A DNA stretch of 64,000 nt from an uncultured Oscillospiraceae bacterium (GCA_947629795.1 CANRFC010000002.1:62001-126000); one strand, 5' to 3'; shown: positions 22,795-32,114, counted from the first letter of the stretch. Numbers and translations are program-made. Notes: generated from the sequence alone by a model not told the origin.

Positions 22795-24621
22795 TTGAAC
22801 CGACTGCAGATCATCCGCCCCAGCGCACGGGAAAAGACAGTGGCTCAGCTCTACTCCGACCTGGCCCGGCGGGGCTCGGTGGCCCCCCACGGCAACTGTC
22901 CCCTGGAGCAGAGCGCCGCGTTTTTGAAGCTGTGCGCCTCCCAGAGCTGCGGCAAGTGCGTCCCCTGCCGGGTGGGCCTGGACCAGGCCGCCGCCATCAT
23001 GGAGCGCATCTCCGAGGGCCGTGGCGAGCTCAAGGACATCGACACCCTGGAGCATCTGGCCGACAGCATCCGGGACAGCGCCGACTGCGCCATCGGCTCT
23101 GAGGCCGCCAGGAGCATCGGCCAGTGCCTGAAGTCCTTCCGCCAGGACTTCATCTCCCACATCGAGAAGGGCCGCTGCACCGCGGTGTTCGACTCGGTGC
23201 CCTGCCGGGCGGCCTGCCCCGCCCACGTGGACATCCCCGGCTACATCGCCCTGGTCCGGGAGGGCCGGTATGCCGACGCCGTCCGGGTCATCCGCTACGA
23301 CAACCCCTTCCCCGCCGTGTGCGCCCTGGTGTGCGAGCATCCCTGTGAGCTGGGCTGCCGCCGGAACATGGTGGACGACGCGGTGAACATCCGGGGCATC
23401 AAGCGCTCTGCCGTGGACTGGGCCGGGGAGGTCCCCGCCCCCGCCTGCGGCCCCTCCACCGGCAAGAACATCGCCGTGGTGGGCGGCGGCCCCTCCGGCC
23501 TCACTGCCGCCTATTACCTCCAGCTCATGGGCCATCAGGTCACCGTCTACGAGCAGCGGGACCAGCTGGGCGGCATGATGCGCTACGGCATCCCCCGCTA
23601 CCGCCTGCCCGACGCCTACCTGGACGGCGACATCAACGTCATCCTCTCCACCGGCGTGAAGATCCAGACCGGCAAGGCCATCGACGGCGAGGGCTACCAG
23701 GCCCTCCGGGATCAGTACGACGCGGTCTATCTCGCCATCGGCGCCCACTCCTACAAGGGCCTGGGCGTGGACGGGGAGGACGCCGAGAACGTCCTCTCCG
23801 CTGTGGAGCTCCTCCGGGCCATGGGCGATGGGCAGAAGCCCGACTTCACCGGCAAGCGGGTGGTGGTGGTCGGCGGCGGCAATGTGGCCATGGACTGCAC
23901 CCGCACCGCCATGCGCCTGGGCGCTGCCAGCGTCAAGTGCGTCTACCGCCGCCGCCAGGTGGATATGACCGCCCTCCCCGCCGAGGTGGAGGCCGCCATC
24001 GCCGAGCACTGTGAGATCGTTACCATGATGGCCCCCGTCCGGGTGGAGAAGGATGCCGACGGCAAGGTCGCCGCCCTGGTGGTCCAGCCCCAGATCCCCG
24101 GCGCTTACGCCCAGGGCCGTCCCAAGCCCATGAAGGCCGACAAGGACGAGGAGCGCATCCAGTGCGACGTGGTCATCGCCGCCATCGGCCAGGTGGTGGA
24201 CAGCGCCGAGTTCGCCCACTACGGCCTGCCCACCCAGCGCCAGAACATCCAGAGCGACGAGGGCTGCATGGTCTTCCAGAGCGAGGGCGTCTTCGCCGGC
24301 GGCGACTGCGCCAGCGGCCCCTCCACCGTCATCCGGGCCGTAGAGGCGGGCAAGACCGCCGCCGCCAACATCGACGCCTATCTGGGCTTCCACAATGTCC
24401 TGCCCCAGACGGTGGACATTCCCCCCGCCCACAGCGCCGTCACCGGCCCCTGCGGCCGGGTGGAACTCCCTGAGCGGGAGCCCCAGGCCCGCAAGGAGGA
24501 CTTCGAGCTCACCGAGCTGAACATGACCCACCAGGAGTGCTCCCAGGAGTGCTCCCGCTGCCTGCGCTGCGACCACTACGGCTTCGGTGTTTTCCGGGGA
24601 GGGAGGAATACAAAATGGTAA
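22795..24621 (+). CDS. NuoF/GltD-like FAD-NAD(P)H oxidoreductase partner of hydrogenase
   Basis: Flavin/iron-sulfur protein likely to pass electrons between NAD(P)H and the hydrogenase encoded next. Residues 1-125 are a NuoF-type 4Fe-4S domain (SCGKCVPCRVG near 49-59). Residues 130-215 are the GltD-type double-cluster domain with many cysteines. A Rossmann FAD site (VVGGGPSGLTAAYYL near 228-242) and a second NAD(P) site (VVVVGGGNVAMDC near 355-367) follow. The C-terminus has five closely spaced cysteines (CSQECSRCLRC). No ATG fits; TTG at 22795 has AAAGGAG about 10 bases before it, giving 608 residues. It overlaps hydA by 7 bases. Whether it bifurcates electrons is not known. Confidence 0.85.
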   Translation: MNRLQIIRPSAREKTVAQLYSDLARRGSVAPHGNCPLEQSAAFLKLCASQSCGKCVPCRVGLDQAAAIMERISEGRGELKDIDTLEHLADSIRDSADCAIGSEAARSIGQCLKSFRQDFISHIEKGRCTAVFDSVPCRAACPAHVDIPGYIALVREGRYADAVRVIRYDNPFPAVCALVCEHPCELGCRRNMVDDAVNIRGIKRSAVDWAGEVPAPACGPSTGKNIAVVGGGPSGLTAAYYLQLMGHQVTVYEQRDQLGGMMRYGIPRYRLPDAYLDGDINVILSTGVKIQTGKAIDGEGYQALRDQYDAVYLAIGAHSYKGLGVDGEDAENVLSAVELLRAMGDGQKPDFTGKRVVVVGGGNVAMDCTRTAMRLGAASVKCVYRRRQVDMTALPAEVEAAIAEHCEIVTMMAPVRVEKDADGKVAALVVQPQIPGAYAQGRPKPMKADKDEERIQCDVVIAAIGQVVDSAEFAHYGLPTQRQNIQSDEGCMVFQSEGVFAGGDCASGPSTVIRAVEAGKTAAANIDAYLGFHNVLPQTVDIPPAHSAVTGPCGRVELPEREPQARKEDFELTELNMTHQECSQECSRCLRCDHYGFGVFRGGRNTKW

Positions 24622-26324
24622 ATCTCACCATCGACGGCAAGGCCATCTCGGTCCCCGAGGGGACCACCATCCTGGAGGCGGCCAACCGCCTGGGCATCCA
24701 CATCCCCACCCTGTGCTACCTCAAGGAGATCAACGAGATCGCCGCCTGCCGGGTGTGCGTGGTGGAGGTGGAGGGCAACGAAAAGCTCAACGCCGCCTGC
24801 AACACCGCCGTGGAGGAGGGCATGGTGGTCCACACCAGCACCCCCCGGGTCCTCAACGCCCGGCGCACCAACGTGCAGCTCATCCTCTCCCAGCACAACG
24901 TCTCCTGCACCACCTGCGTCCGGGCGGGCAACTGCTCCCTCCAGTCGGTGGCCCATGAGCTCAACCTGCTGGACGAGCCCTTTGAGAAAAAGCCCTTCCC
25001 CTTCCGCTGGGACAAGAACGCCCCCCTCATCCGGGACGCCTCCAAGTGCATCCAGTGCCTGCGCTGCGTCAACGTCTGCGACAAGGTCCAAAGCCTGAAG
25101 GTCTGGTCCTTCAACGGCACCGGCCGGCTCTCCCAGGTGGAGGTCCGGGACGGCACCCCCTTCCGCGAGATCAACTGCTCCCTGTGCGGCCAGTGCATCA
25201 CCCACTGCCCCGTGGGGGCCCTCTCCGCCCGGGACGACACCCAGATCGCCCTGGACGCCATCGCCGACCCGGACAAGATCACCGTGGTCCAGGTGGCCCC
25301 CGCCGTCCGCGCCGCCTGGGGGGACGCCGTGGGCCTGGACGCCAGGCTGGCCACCGAGAAGCGCATGGTCTCCGCCATCCGCTCCCTGGGGGTGGACTAC
25401 GTCTTCGACACCGACTTCTCCGCCGACCTGACCATCATGGAGGAGGGCTCCGAGCTCCTGGAGCGGCTGAAGACCCGCACCGACGACAAGCCCATGTTCA
25501 CCTCCTGCTGCCCCGGCTGGGTGCGCTTTTTGAAGCTGGAGTACCCCGACATGGTCCCCCAGCTCTCCTCGGCCAAGTCTCCCCAGCAGATGTTCGGCGC
25601 CGTGGCCAAGAGCTACTACGCCCAGCTTCTGGGTGTGGAGCCCGAGAAGATCTTCTGCGTGTCCATCATGCCCTGCTCGGCCAAGAAGTACGAGTGCGCC
25701 GTCCCCCAGGTCAGCGACGCCGCCGCCCGGGACGTGGACGTGGTCCTCACCACCCGGGAGCTGGGCCGCCTGCTCCGGGGAGTGGACGTGGCCTCCCTGC
25801 CCGAGGAGGAGTTCGACCAGCCCCTGGGCACCGCCTCGGGCGCCGGGGTCATCTTCGGCGCCACCGGCGGCGTCATGGAGGCCGCCCTCCGCTCGGCCTA
25901 CTTCCTGGTCACCGGCAAGAACCCGGACGCCGACGCCTTCTCCGACCTGCGCTCCCTCAAGGGCTGGCGGGAGTACACCTTCCGCCTGGGCGACGCCGAC
26001 CTGAAGGTGGCCGTGGCCAGCGGCCTGGGCAACGCCCGGAAGCTCTGCGAGGCCCTTCGCGCCGGGGAGGTCCAATATGACTTTGTGGAGATCATGGCCT
26101 GTCCCGGCGGCTGTGCCGGCGGCGGCGGCCAGCCCATCTGCGACGGTCAGGAGCTGGCCGGGGAGCGGGGCGAGCGCCTCTACACCCTGGACAAGGCCAA
26201 CCTCCTCCGCTTCTCCCACGAGAATCCCTCCATCCAGGCCCTCTACCGGGACTACCTGGACCATCCCCTGTCCGAGAAGGCCCATCACCTTCTCCACACC
26301 GACCAGGCCGCCTGGGACCTGTGA
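24615..26324 (+). CDS. hydA: [FeFe] hydrogenase
   Basis: Cytoplasmic iron-only hydrogenase, 569 residues, producing or consuming H2. Domain order: 2Fe-2S ferredoxin-like (about 1-75; TLCYLKEINEIAACRVC), His-Cys3 4Fe-4S (about 90-120; SQHNVSCTTCVRAGNC), two 4Fe-4S clusters (CIQCLRCVNVC and CSLCGQCITHCP, about 145-205) and the H-cluster domain. The three H-cluster signatures are complete: TSCCPGW near 295, MPCSAKK near 352 and ACPGGCAGGGGQP near 493. GGAGGG precedes the ATG. It is translationally coupled to the flavoprotein upstream. Confidence 0.95.
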   Translation: MVNLTIDGKAISVPEGTTILEAANRLGIHIPTLCYLKEINEIAACRVCVVEVEGNEKLNAACNTAVEEGMVVHTSTPRVLNARRTNVQLILSQHNVSCTTCVRAGNCSLQSVAHELNLLDEPFEKKPFPFRWDKNAPLIRDASKCIQCLRCVNVCDKVQSLKVWSFNGTGRLSQVEVRDGTPFREINCSLCGQCITHCPVGALSARDDTQIALDAIADPDKITVVQVAPAVRAAWGDAVGLDARLATEKRMVSAIRSLGVDYVFDTDFSADLTIMEEGSELLERLKTRTDDKPMFTSCCPGWVRFLKLEYPDMVPQLSSAKSPQQMFGAVAKSYYAQLLGVEPEKIFCVSIMPCSAKKYECAVPQVSDAAARDVDVVLTTRELGRLLRGVDVASLPEEEFDQPLGTASGAGVIFGATGGVMEAALRSAYFLVTGKNPDADAFSDLRSLKGWREYTFRLGDADLKVAVASGLGNARKLCEALRAGEVQYDFVEIMACPGGCAGGGGQPICDGQELAGERGERLYTLDKANLLRFSHENPSIQALYRDYLDHPLSEKAHHLLHTDQAAWDL

Positions 26325-26369
26325 GCTTTCCACACTCCGGTCCCCGGAACCTGTAACGATCACCGCCCA

Positions 26370-26405
26370 GGGCGGGGAGCCGGCACCGGCTCCCCGCCCC
26401 TTTTT
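26370..26405 (+). terminator. Terminator of the hydrogenase operon
   Basis: GGGCGGGGAGCCG/CGGCTCCCCGCCC stem with a tiny loop, followed by five Ts. Confidence 0.9.
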
Positions 26406-26527
26406 GCCCTCTTCGCTCCCTGCGCCTCCTTCTTGCCTTCCTCTCTTTTCCCGGCTTTTTGTCCCCCGCCCCTCCGCCGGCCCCGGAGTTCCCAGTTTTT
26501 CCCTTTTCTTCGCCTTACAAAACGTTC

Positions 26528-26556
26528 TTGCCTTTTCTTTCCGTTTGGGTTACAAT
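26528..26556 (+). promoter_or_regulatory. Promoter of the VWA/C-type lectin gene
   Basis: TTGCCT (26528-26533), 17-bp spacer, TACAAT (26551-26556), 43 bases before the start codon. The rest of the 26406-26527 gap shows only pyrimidine-rich sequence. Confidence 0.7.
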
Positions 26557-26598
26557 TTTCTTACTGATCCTGCACAAAGAGAGAAAGGGATGACCTTC

Positions 26599-28806
26599 AT
26601 GTTCTGTCCCCAATGCGGCAAGCCCCTCCCCGGCACCGCCCGCTTCTGCCCCCACTGCGGCGCCCCGGTGACTCCCCTCCCCCAGGAGCCCGTATCTCCG
26701 CCCGTCCCTGAGCCGGAAACTCCCCCGTCGGAGCCCGACGGCTTCGTCATCGACCCCAAGGTCTTTGATGCCTCCACGGAAGCCCCCAAGGGGCCTGAAG
26801 AGGCCCCCAGGGAGCCCGAAACGCCCCCGGAAGAGCCCCGGAATGAGCCCCAAATTCCCCCTCCCCAGCCGCCCGAATCCTCCTCCAAGCCCGTCAAGGA
26901 GGGCAGCGGCAAGAAGCCCGCCCCCACCATCCTCATCGCCGCCCTCCTGGTGGTGGCAGCCCTTGCGGCCCTTGGCTTTGCGGGCAAGGCCTTCCTGGAC
27001 AAAAAGGCTCAGGAAGCGCTTGCCGCCGCCGTGACCCAGGCCGACGCCGCCCTGGCCTCGGGGGACTACGCCGCCGCCGGCGCCGCCTACCGGGACATCC
27101 TCAGCGAGAACGCCGGCCACCCCGCCGCCACCCTGGGCCTGGCCGAGTCCATGGCACACCAGGGGGATTACGCCGGAGCCGCCGCCCTTCTGGCCCAGCT
27201 CTCCCCCGCCCCCGGCGACCCTCTCTATGACCGCTTCCGCTCCCTGAACACCGTGACCCGCTTCGACACCCGCTCGGTGAGCGTGGACACCTCCTCCTTC
27301 CCGGTGGTCACCGTCAGCGTCCCCTGCGGGGAGAGCAACGTCACCCAGGCCGACGTCCGGGTCACCGAGGGCGGCGTGGACCGCCCGGTCACCTGGTTCC
27401 AGAATTCCGGCACCTCCCTGTCCTTCAGCTACCAGACCGACGACGCCGGCTACGACTCCGAGCAGCGTTCCTTCACCGCGGACCTGAGCGTGGAGGGCTT
27501 CCCCTTCACCCTCTCCGGGACCTACGACACCCCCCACTTTGAGCCCGCCTCCCTCCGGCTCATCTCCACCGACGTCAGCGACTACCCCACCGTCCGGGCC
27601 TACTTCCGGGTGGAGGGCGCCTCCGGGCAGACCATCCCCGGCCTGGACAACCGTGCCTTCCTCATCCAGGAGCGGCTCCAGGGGGGCGAGTACCTCTCCC
27701 GGGAGGTCCACGCCGTCTCCCCCCTGGACCGCCAGGGCCTGAACATCGACCTGCTGGCCGACAAGAGCGGCAGCATCTACTATGACGACATGAGCAAGAT
27801 CCGCCAGGTGATGACCGAGTTCGTCCACAACCTGAACTACACCGCCGGCGACAAGGCCGAGGTCCTGGCCTTCGACTCCATCGTCCAGCAGATGTGCTGC
27901 TACACCGACGACGTCTCCCTGCTGGTCAACGGCATCAACTCCATGACCCCTGACGGCCTCACCGCCCTCTACCGCGCTCTCCACGACGGCGTGACCAACG
28001 CCGCCCTCCAGGGCGGAGCCCGGTGCGTCATCGCCTTCACCGACGGCTACGACACCGAGGGCGGCTACTCCCCCGACGCCATCATCCAGTACGCCCTGTC
28101 CAGCCAGGTCCCCATCTACATCATCGGCGTCAACGGCTGTGACGAGTACACCCTGCGCTACATTGCCGAGAGCACCGGCGGCCGCTTCTGGTACATCGAC
28201 GACCTCTACGATCTCAGCGGCATCTTCACCCAGATCTACTCCGAGCAGAAGGAGCTCTACATGGTGGAGTACATCAGCGACGGCGCCGCCGACCCCTACG
28301 CCCTCCGGGACCTGTCGGTCACCGTCACCGGCGGCGGGTATAAGGGCACCGTCCAGGCCACCTTCCAGGCCGCCCACACCGCCCAGCGCACCAACCACAC
28401 CAGCCGCTACGAGGTCATCAAGGAGACCCTCTCCTGGGAGGAGGCCCGTCAGCGCTGCCAGCAGATGGGCGGACACCTGGCCACCGTCACCTCCCAGGCC
28501 GAGCAGGACCAGATCGTGGCCCTGGCCCAGGCCCAGGGCGTGCGCTACATGTGGCTGGGCGGCTATACCTCCTACGACTTTGACGGCAGCGTCTTCGGCC
28601 ACTGGATCACCGGCGAGCCCTTCTCCTTCCAGAACTGGGACCCCAACGAGCCCTCCCGCCAGGACAAGGACGGCACCCCCGAGTGGTACATCATGCTCTG
28701 GGACGTAAAGGGCGGCTGGTCCTGGAACGACCAGCGCAACGACCCGGCAGCCGTGGCCAAGAGCCTGAGCAAGTACATGGGCTTCGTGTGTGAATATGAG
28801 GACTGA
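26599..28806 (+). CDS. Zinc-ribbon / VWA / C-type lectin membrane protein
   Basis: A 735-residue multidomain protein. Two CxxC pairs (Cys3, 6, 17, 20) form an N-terminal zinc ribbon. A Pro/Glu-rich linker and one transmembrane helix (about 110-130) follow, then a short repeat region. A von Willebrand A domain (about 380-560) has the metal-ion site DKSGS. A C-type lectin-like domain occupies about 602-735 (SWEEARQRCQQMGGHLATVT, then GGWSWNDQRN). The C-terminal part is predicted outside the cell. ATG 26599 is favoured over 26590 because GGG then lies at proper distance. The GH3 gene begins 9 bases after the stop. Binding target (glycan or protein) is unknown. Confidence 0.85.
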   Translation: MFCPQCGKPLPGTARFCPHCGAPVTPLPQEPVSPPVPEPETPPSEPDGFVIDPKVFDASTEAPKGPEEAPREPETPPEEPRNEPQIPPPQPPESSSKPVKEGSGKKPAPTILIAALLVVAALAALGFAGKAFLDKKAQEALAAAVTQADAALASGDYAAAGAAYRDILSENAGHPAATLGLAESMAHQGDYAGAAALLAQLSPAPGDPLYDRFRSLNTVTRFDTRSVSVDTSSFPVVTVSVPCGESNVTQADVRVTEGGVDRPVTWFQNSGTSLSFSYQTDDAGYDSEQRSFTADLSVEGFPFTLSGTYDTPHFEPASLRLISTDVSDYPTVRAYFRVEGASGQTIPGLDNRAFLIQERLQGGEYLSREVHAVSPLDRQGLNIDLLADKSGSIYYDDMSKIRQVMTEFVHNLNYTAGDKAEVLAFDSIVQQMCCYTDDVSLLVNGINSMTPDGLTALYRALHDGVTNAALQGGARCVIAFTDGYDTEGGYSPDAIIQYALSSQVPIYIIGVNGCDEYTLRYIAESTGGRFWYIDDLYDLSGIFTQIYSEQKELYMVEYISDGAADPYALRDLSVTVTGGGYKGTVQATFQAAHTAQRTNHTSRYEVIKETLSWEEARQRCQQMGGHLATVTSQAEQDQIVALAQAQGVRYMWLGGYTSYDFDGSVFGHWITGEPFSFQNWDPNEPSRQDKDGTPEWYIMLWDVKGGWSWNDQRNDPAAVAKSLSKYMGFVCEYED

Positions 28807-28815
28807 TAAGCGGAT

Positions 28816-30072
28816 ATGAAAAACAGCAGCAATTCCAAGGGCAGGCGGCTCCTGGCGGGCCCCGCCGTCACCGTCCTGGTCATCGTGGTCTCGGCCGCGG
28901 CGGCCTGGCACTTCCTCCCCGATCCGCCTGCCGCCCAGACCCCGCCCCCGGCGGAGAGCGTTGCCGCCACTGCCACCCCGGCTCCCACGCCCACCCCGAC
29001 GCCGGAGCCCACCCCAACCCCCACGCCGGAACCCACTCCCGACCCGGTGGACCAGCTCATCGCCGGCATGACCCTCCGGGAGAAGGTCTATCAGATGATG
29101 ATCGCCACCCCCTCGGAGATCACCGGGGTGCGCACGGTGACCTCCGCCGGGGAGACCACCCGGAAGGCCCTGGAGAAATACCCCGTGGGGGGTCTCAATT
29201 ACAACAAGTCCAACATGGTCTCCCGCAGCCAGGTCACCGCCATGATGGAGAATACGAAGGGATATGGCAAGATCCCCCTCCTTCTCTCCTGTGACGAGGA
29301 GGGGGGCCGGGTCACCCGGCTGATGCACACCGTGGGCACCACCCAGGTCGATGCCATGCTCTCCTACAAGGACCAGGGCCCGGAGGTGGCCTATCAAAAC
29401 GCCAAGACCCTGGCCGCCGACCTGGTCTCCTGCGGCTTCAACATGGACCTGGCTCCGGTGGCCGACGTGTGGACCGAGCCCAAGAACACCGTCATCGGCG
29501 ACCGGGCGTACAGCGACGACTACGCCCAGGCCGCCCAGCTCATCCCCGCGGCGGTGGAGGGCTTCCGGGACGGGGGCGTGGCCTGCATCCTCAAGCACTT
29601 CCCCGGCCACGGCTCCACCACCGGGGACAGCCATTACGGCTCGGCCTACGTCCGCAAGACCCTGGACCAGCTTCGTACCGAGGACCTGCTCCCCTTCCAG
29701 GCGGGCATCGACGCCGGGGCCGACGCGGTGATGATGGGCCACCTCATTGTGGAGGACATCGACCCCGAACCCGCCGTCTTCTCCTACGCCATCGTCACCG
29801 AGCTCCTCCGGGAGGAGATGGGCTTTGACGGTGTGGTGATGACCGACGCCCTTCAGATGCAGGCCATCTCCGACCACTACACCAACGCCCAGGTGGCCCT
29901 CAAGTCGGTGAAGGCCGGAGTGGACATGCTCCTGTGCCCCGCCGACCTGGAGGGGGCGGTAGAGGCCATCACCCAGGCGGTGGAGACCGGGGAGATCCCC
30001 GAGAGCCGCATCGACGAGAGCGTCCGCCGCATCCTCACCCTGAAGGTGGACCGGGGCATTCTGGAGCTCTGA
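28816..30072 (+). CDS. Exported GH3 beta-N-acetylglucosaminidase-like enzyme
   Basis: Predicted cell-wall or glycan hydrolase of glycoside hydrolase family 3, 418 residues. An N-terminal membrane anchor (about 12-32) is followed by a Thr/Pro repeat linker (about 50-78; TPTPTPEPTPTPTPEPTP) that would span the wall. The catalytic domain has LLSCDEEGGRVTRL near 155-168, CILKHFPGHGSTTGDSHYG near 258-276 (catalytic His-Asp dyad) and GVVMTDALQM near 338-347 (nucleophile Asp). It ends after the barrel, as NagZ-type enzymes do. Co-transcribed with the VWA/lectin gene. Confidence 0.9.
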   Translation: MKNSSNSKGRRLLAGPAVTVLVIVVSAAAAWHFLPDPPAAQTPPPAESVAATATPAPTPTPTPEPTPTPTPEPTPDPVDQLIAGMTLREKVYQMMIATPSEITGVRTVTSAGETTRKALEKYPVGGLNYNKSNMVSRSQVTAMMENTKGYGKIPLLLSCDEEGGRVTRLMHTVGTTQVDAMLSYKDQGPEVAYQNAKTLAADLVSCGFNMDLAPVADVWTEPKNTVIGDRAYSDDYAQAAQLIPAAVEGFRDGGVACILKHFPGHGSTTGDSHYGSAYVRKTLDQLRTEDLLPFQAGIDAGADAVMMGHLIVEDIDPEPAVFSYAIVTELLREEMGFDGVVMTDALQMQAISDHYTNAQVALKSVKAGVDMLLCPADLEGAVEAITQAVETGEIPESRIDESVRRILTLKVDRGILEL

Positions 30073-30081
30073 GACAGACAA

Positions 30082-30126
30082 AAAGGACCGCAAGCAGGAG
30101 GAGAATCTGCTTGCGGTCCTTTTTTC
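30082..30126 (+). terminator. Terminator of the VWA-GH3 operon
   Basis: A 14-bp perfect stem (30084-30097 with 30107-30120, 9-nt loop) followed by six Ts. Confidence 0.93.
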
Positions 30127-30152
30127 GCGCACACTTCCTTTCGGAAGAGGGC

Positions 30153-30989
30153 TCACTTCATCAGCTCGGTGACCTGGCGGGCCCGCTCGGTGAGGAAGTC
30201 GGCCCACACGGTACCGTCCAGGAAGGGCTGGCTCTCGTGGGTGTAGCTCCCCGCCCGGTCGGTGATGGTGATCTGGTTGGGGTGGCTGGGCAGAGCGATG
30301 TCCACCCGCATCTTCTTCAGCACCTCCACGTCGGCCAGGAACCGGTCCCGCAGGTCGGGGGTGAGGTACTTGGAGGTGGCGTAGTAACCGTCGTTCATGG
30401 TGTTGGCCCCCACGCCGCCGTGCATGGCCACCACGTAGGTCTCCCCGGTGACCGGGTTCTTCTCCTCCCAGAAGAAGCTGGTGCAGCCGATGGTGTGGCC
30501 GGGGGTGAGCAGGGTCTTCACCGAGATATCCCCCAGGGTCACGGGGCGGTCGTCGTCATAGAACTCGTCGGGGGTGAAGTACTGGCAGTGGGAGCCGCTC
30601 TGGGGGATCATGGTCTCCTCAGGGCACTCGGCCATGAACTTGGCGTCCTCCCGGGACATGTAGATGGGGGCCCCGGTGAGCTCCCGCATGGCGGCCGCAG
30701 CCCCCATGTGGTCAAAGTGGGCGTGGCTGATGAGGATCTTCTTGATGTCCGTGGGCTTGTAGCCCAGGGCGTAGATGGAATCCACCAGCATGTACAGGCT
30801 CTCGGGGATGGCGGTGTCGATAAGGAGCAGGCCGTCGCCGGTGTCGATGAGGTAGCAGCCCACCCAGGTCTGGCCGGCCACGTACCAGGTCCGGGGGGAG
30901 ACCTGGAAGGGCTTGATGGCGATGGTCCAGGGCTTCTCACTCAGGGTCTCCACCGGCGCCTTCATGCCGGGGGTACAGCGGAATGGCAT
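30153..30989 (-). CDS. MBL-fold metallo-hydrolase at the end of the aldarate operon
   Basis: Zinc-dependent hydrolase of the metallo-beta-lactamase fold, 278 residues, cytoplasmic. The metal motif ISHAHFDHMG lies near 97-106 and TPGHTIGCTSFF near 168-179; a later His is in SHPNQIT. ATG 30989 has GGGAG 8 bases upstream and was preferred to one at 31007. It is the last gene of the aldarate cluster, 60 bases after the DUF362 gene. The substrate is not evident; class-B3-like sequence (WVGCYLIDTGDGLLLIDT) is often seen in non-antibiotic hydrolases. A role on a lactone or thioester of the pathway is possible but only a guess. Confidence 0.82.
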   Translation of the reverse strand: MPFRCTPGMKAPVETLSEKPWTIAIKPFQVSPRTWYVAGQTWVGCYLIDTGDGLLLIDTAIPESLYMLVDSIYALGYKPTDIKKILISHAHFDHMGAAAAMRELTGAPIYMSREDAKFMAECPEETMIPQSGSHCQYFTPDEFYDDDRPVTLGDISVKTLLTPGHTIGCTSFFWEEKNPVTGETYVVAMHGGVGANTMNDGYYATSKYLTPDLRDRFLADVEVLKKMRVDIALPSHPNQITITDRAGSYTHESQPFLDGTVWADFLTERARQVTELMK

Positions 30990-31049
30990 GGTGATTTCTC
31001 CCTTCATTTTTTGATTTTGTGGCTTTTTCGTTCTTGATCTCCCGCCCCT

Positions 31050-32114
31050 TCAGCGCCGGCCGATGGCCCTGGCGATGGCCTCCGCCGTGGGCGGGCAGCC
31101 GGGGACCTTGATGGCGGCACAGTCGCAGCACCGCCCGATGCCCACGCCGGGGAAGTCCTTCCCCCGCCAGCCCTGGCCGATGGCGATGGGCCGGTTGGTG
31201 GCGTTGCCGGCAGTGTAGAGGGCCCGGACCAGGGCGGCGTAGCAGGCCGAGCAGGCGCTGTCCGCCCGGACCGTCTTGGTCAGCCGGGCCACCGTCCCCG
31301 AGGGCTTGGGGTACTCCCCCGCCGCCGTGGGCTCGTTGAGCCGGAGGATCTCCGCCGGCCCGATATGGGTGGTGCCTGCCCCCCAGGCCTCGGCGTAGCC
31401 GATGTAGGGCACGTCGGACAGGTCCAGCCCCATGAGCTGGCAGCCGTAGGCGTCGATCTGCACCGGGTCGGTGCCCATGAACATGCGGTTGGTCCGGATG
31501 GGGTTGCCCCCCTCCTCAAAGTTCAGGTCGCCGCAGATGCTGTCCACAACGGTCAGGTCGGGCTTCAGGGCGCAGGCCAGGGCGGCGATGGGCTTTATCA
31601 GCCCGGCGGCGTGGAAGCGCCGCTTCTCCCGGTCGGGGAGGCAGCCCTTGCAGTTTTTCAGGGCGCAGGTCATCACGGTCTGGCAGTGGCCTTTCAGCAC
31701 CGGCAGGTTGATGAGATAGCCGGCGTAGAGGGCCCGCTTGCACACGGCGATGGGCCCGAAGGGGGTGTCGGCCTCCTCGGTCTCGTCGTGCTTGAGGTCG
31801 AAAAAGGGCACGTCATACTTCCGGCAGACTTCATCGTAGCCCGCGGCACGCATGGCCCGGCCGGTCTCGTCCCCCACCCAGGAGCCCTCGATGACGGAGA
31901 TGTCGGTGATGCCGTGGTCCAGGCAGTACTCGATGCAGCCCGAGAGCACCCCGGGGTGGGTGGTGGCCCCGCTGTCCGGGTCGGCCGCCACCACCAGATT
32001 GGGTTTGAGGGCCACGTCGGCCCCGGCAGGGATGGCTGAGGCGATATCCGCCGCCTCCAGCAGCGCCTTGGTCATGGCGTGGGCGTCCGAGCCAAAGATC
32101 TCATAGATGGGCAT
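31050..32114 (-). CDS. DUF362-domain protein in the aldarate operon
   Basis: 354-residue cytoplasmic protein of unknown activity. The DUF362 core runs from ALKPNLVVAADPDSGATTHP (about 35-54) through VLKGHCQTVMTCALKNCKGC and MFMGTDPVQIDAYGCQLMG. The C-terminal part has closely spaced cysteines (SACSACY, GRCCDCAAIKVPGC) that could bind a cluster or metal, although it is not a standard ferredoxin motif. It is transcribed with glycerate kinase upstream and the MBL-fold gene downstream. Nothing in the known aldarate route requires it. Confidence 0.8.
   Translation of the reverse strand: MPIYEIFGSDAHAMTKALLEAADIASAIPAGADVALKPNLVVAADPDSGATTHPGVLSGCIEYCLDHGITDISVIEGSWVGDETGRAMRAAGYDEVCRKYDVPFFDLKHDETEEADTPFGPIAVCKRALYAGYLINLPVLKGHCQTVMTCALKNCKGCLPDREKRRFHAAGLIKPIAALACALKPDLTVVDSICGDLNFEEGGNPIRTNRMFMGTDPVQIDAYGCQLMGLDLSDVPYIGYAEAWGAGTTHIGPAEILRLNEPTAAGEYPKPSGTVARLTKTVRADSACSACYAALVRALYTAGNATNRPIAIGQGWRGKDFPGVGIGRCCDCAAIKVPGCPPTAEAIARAIGRR

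Noticed and set aside
26515-30207. A 1230-codon open frame on the minus strand opposite the VWA and GH3 genes
   Set aside because: It is a shadow of high-GC codon use: rich in Gly, Val, His and Leu, with no domain, no good start, and it covers two recognisable plus-strand genes and a terminator.
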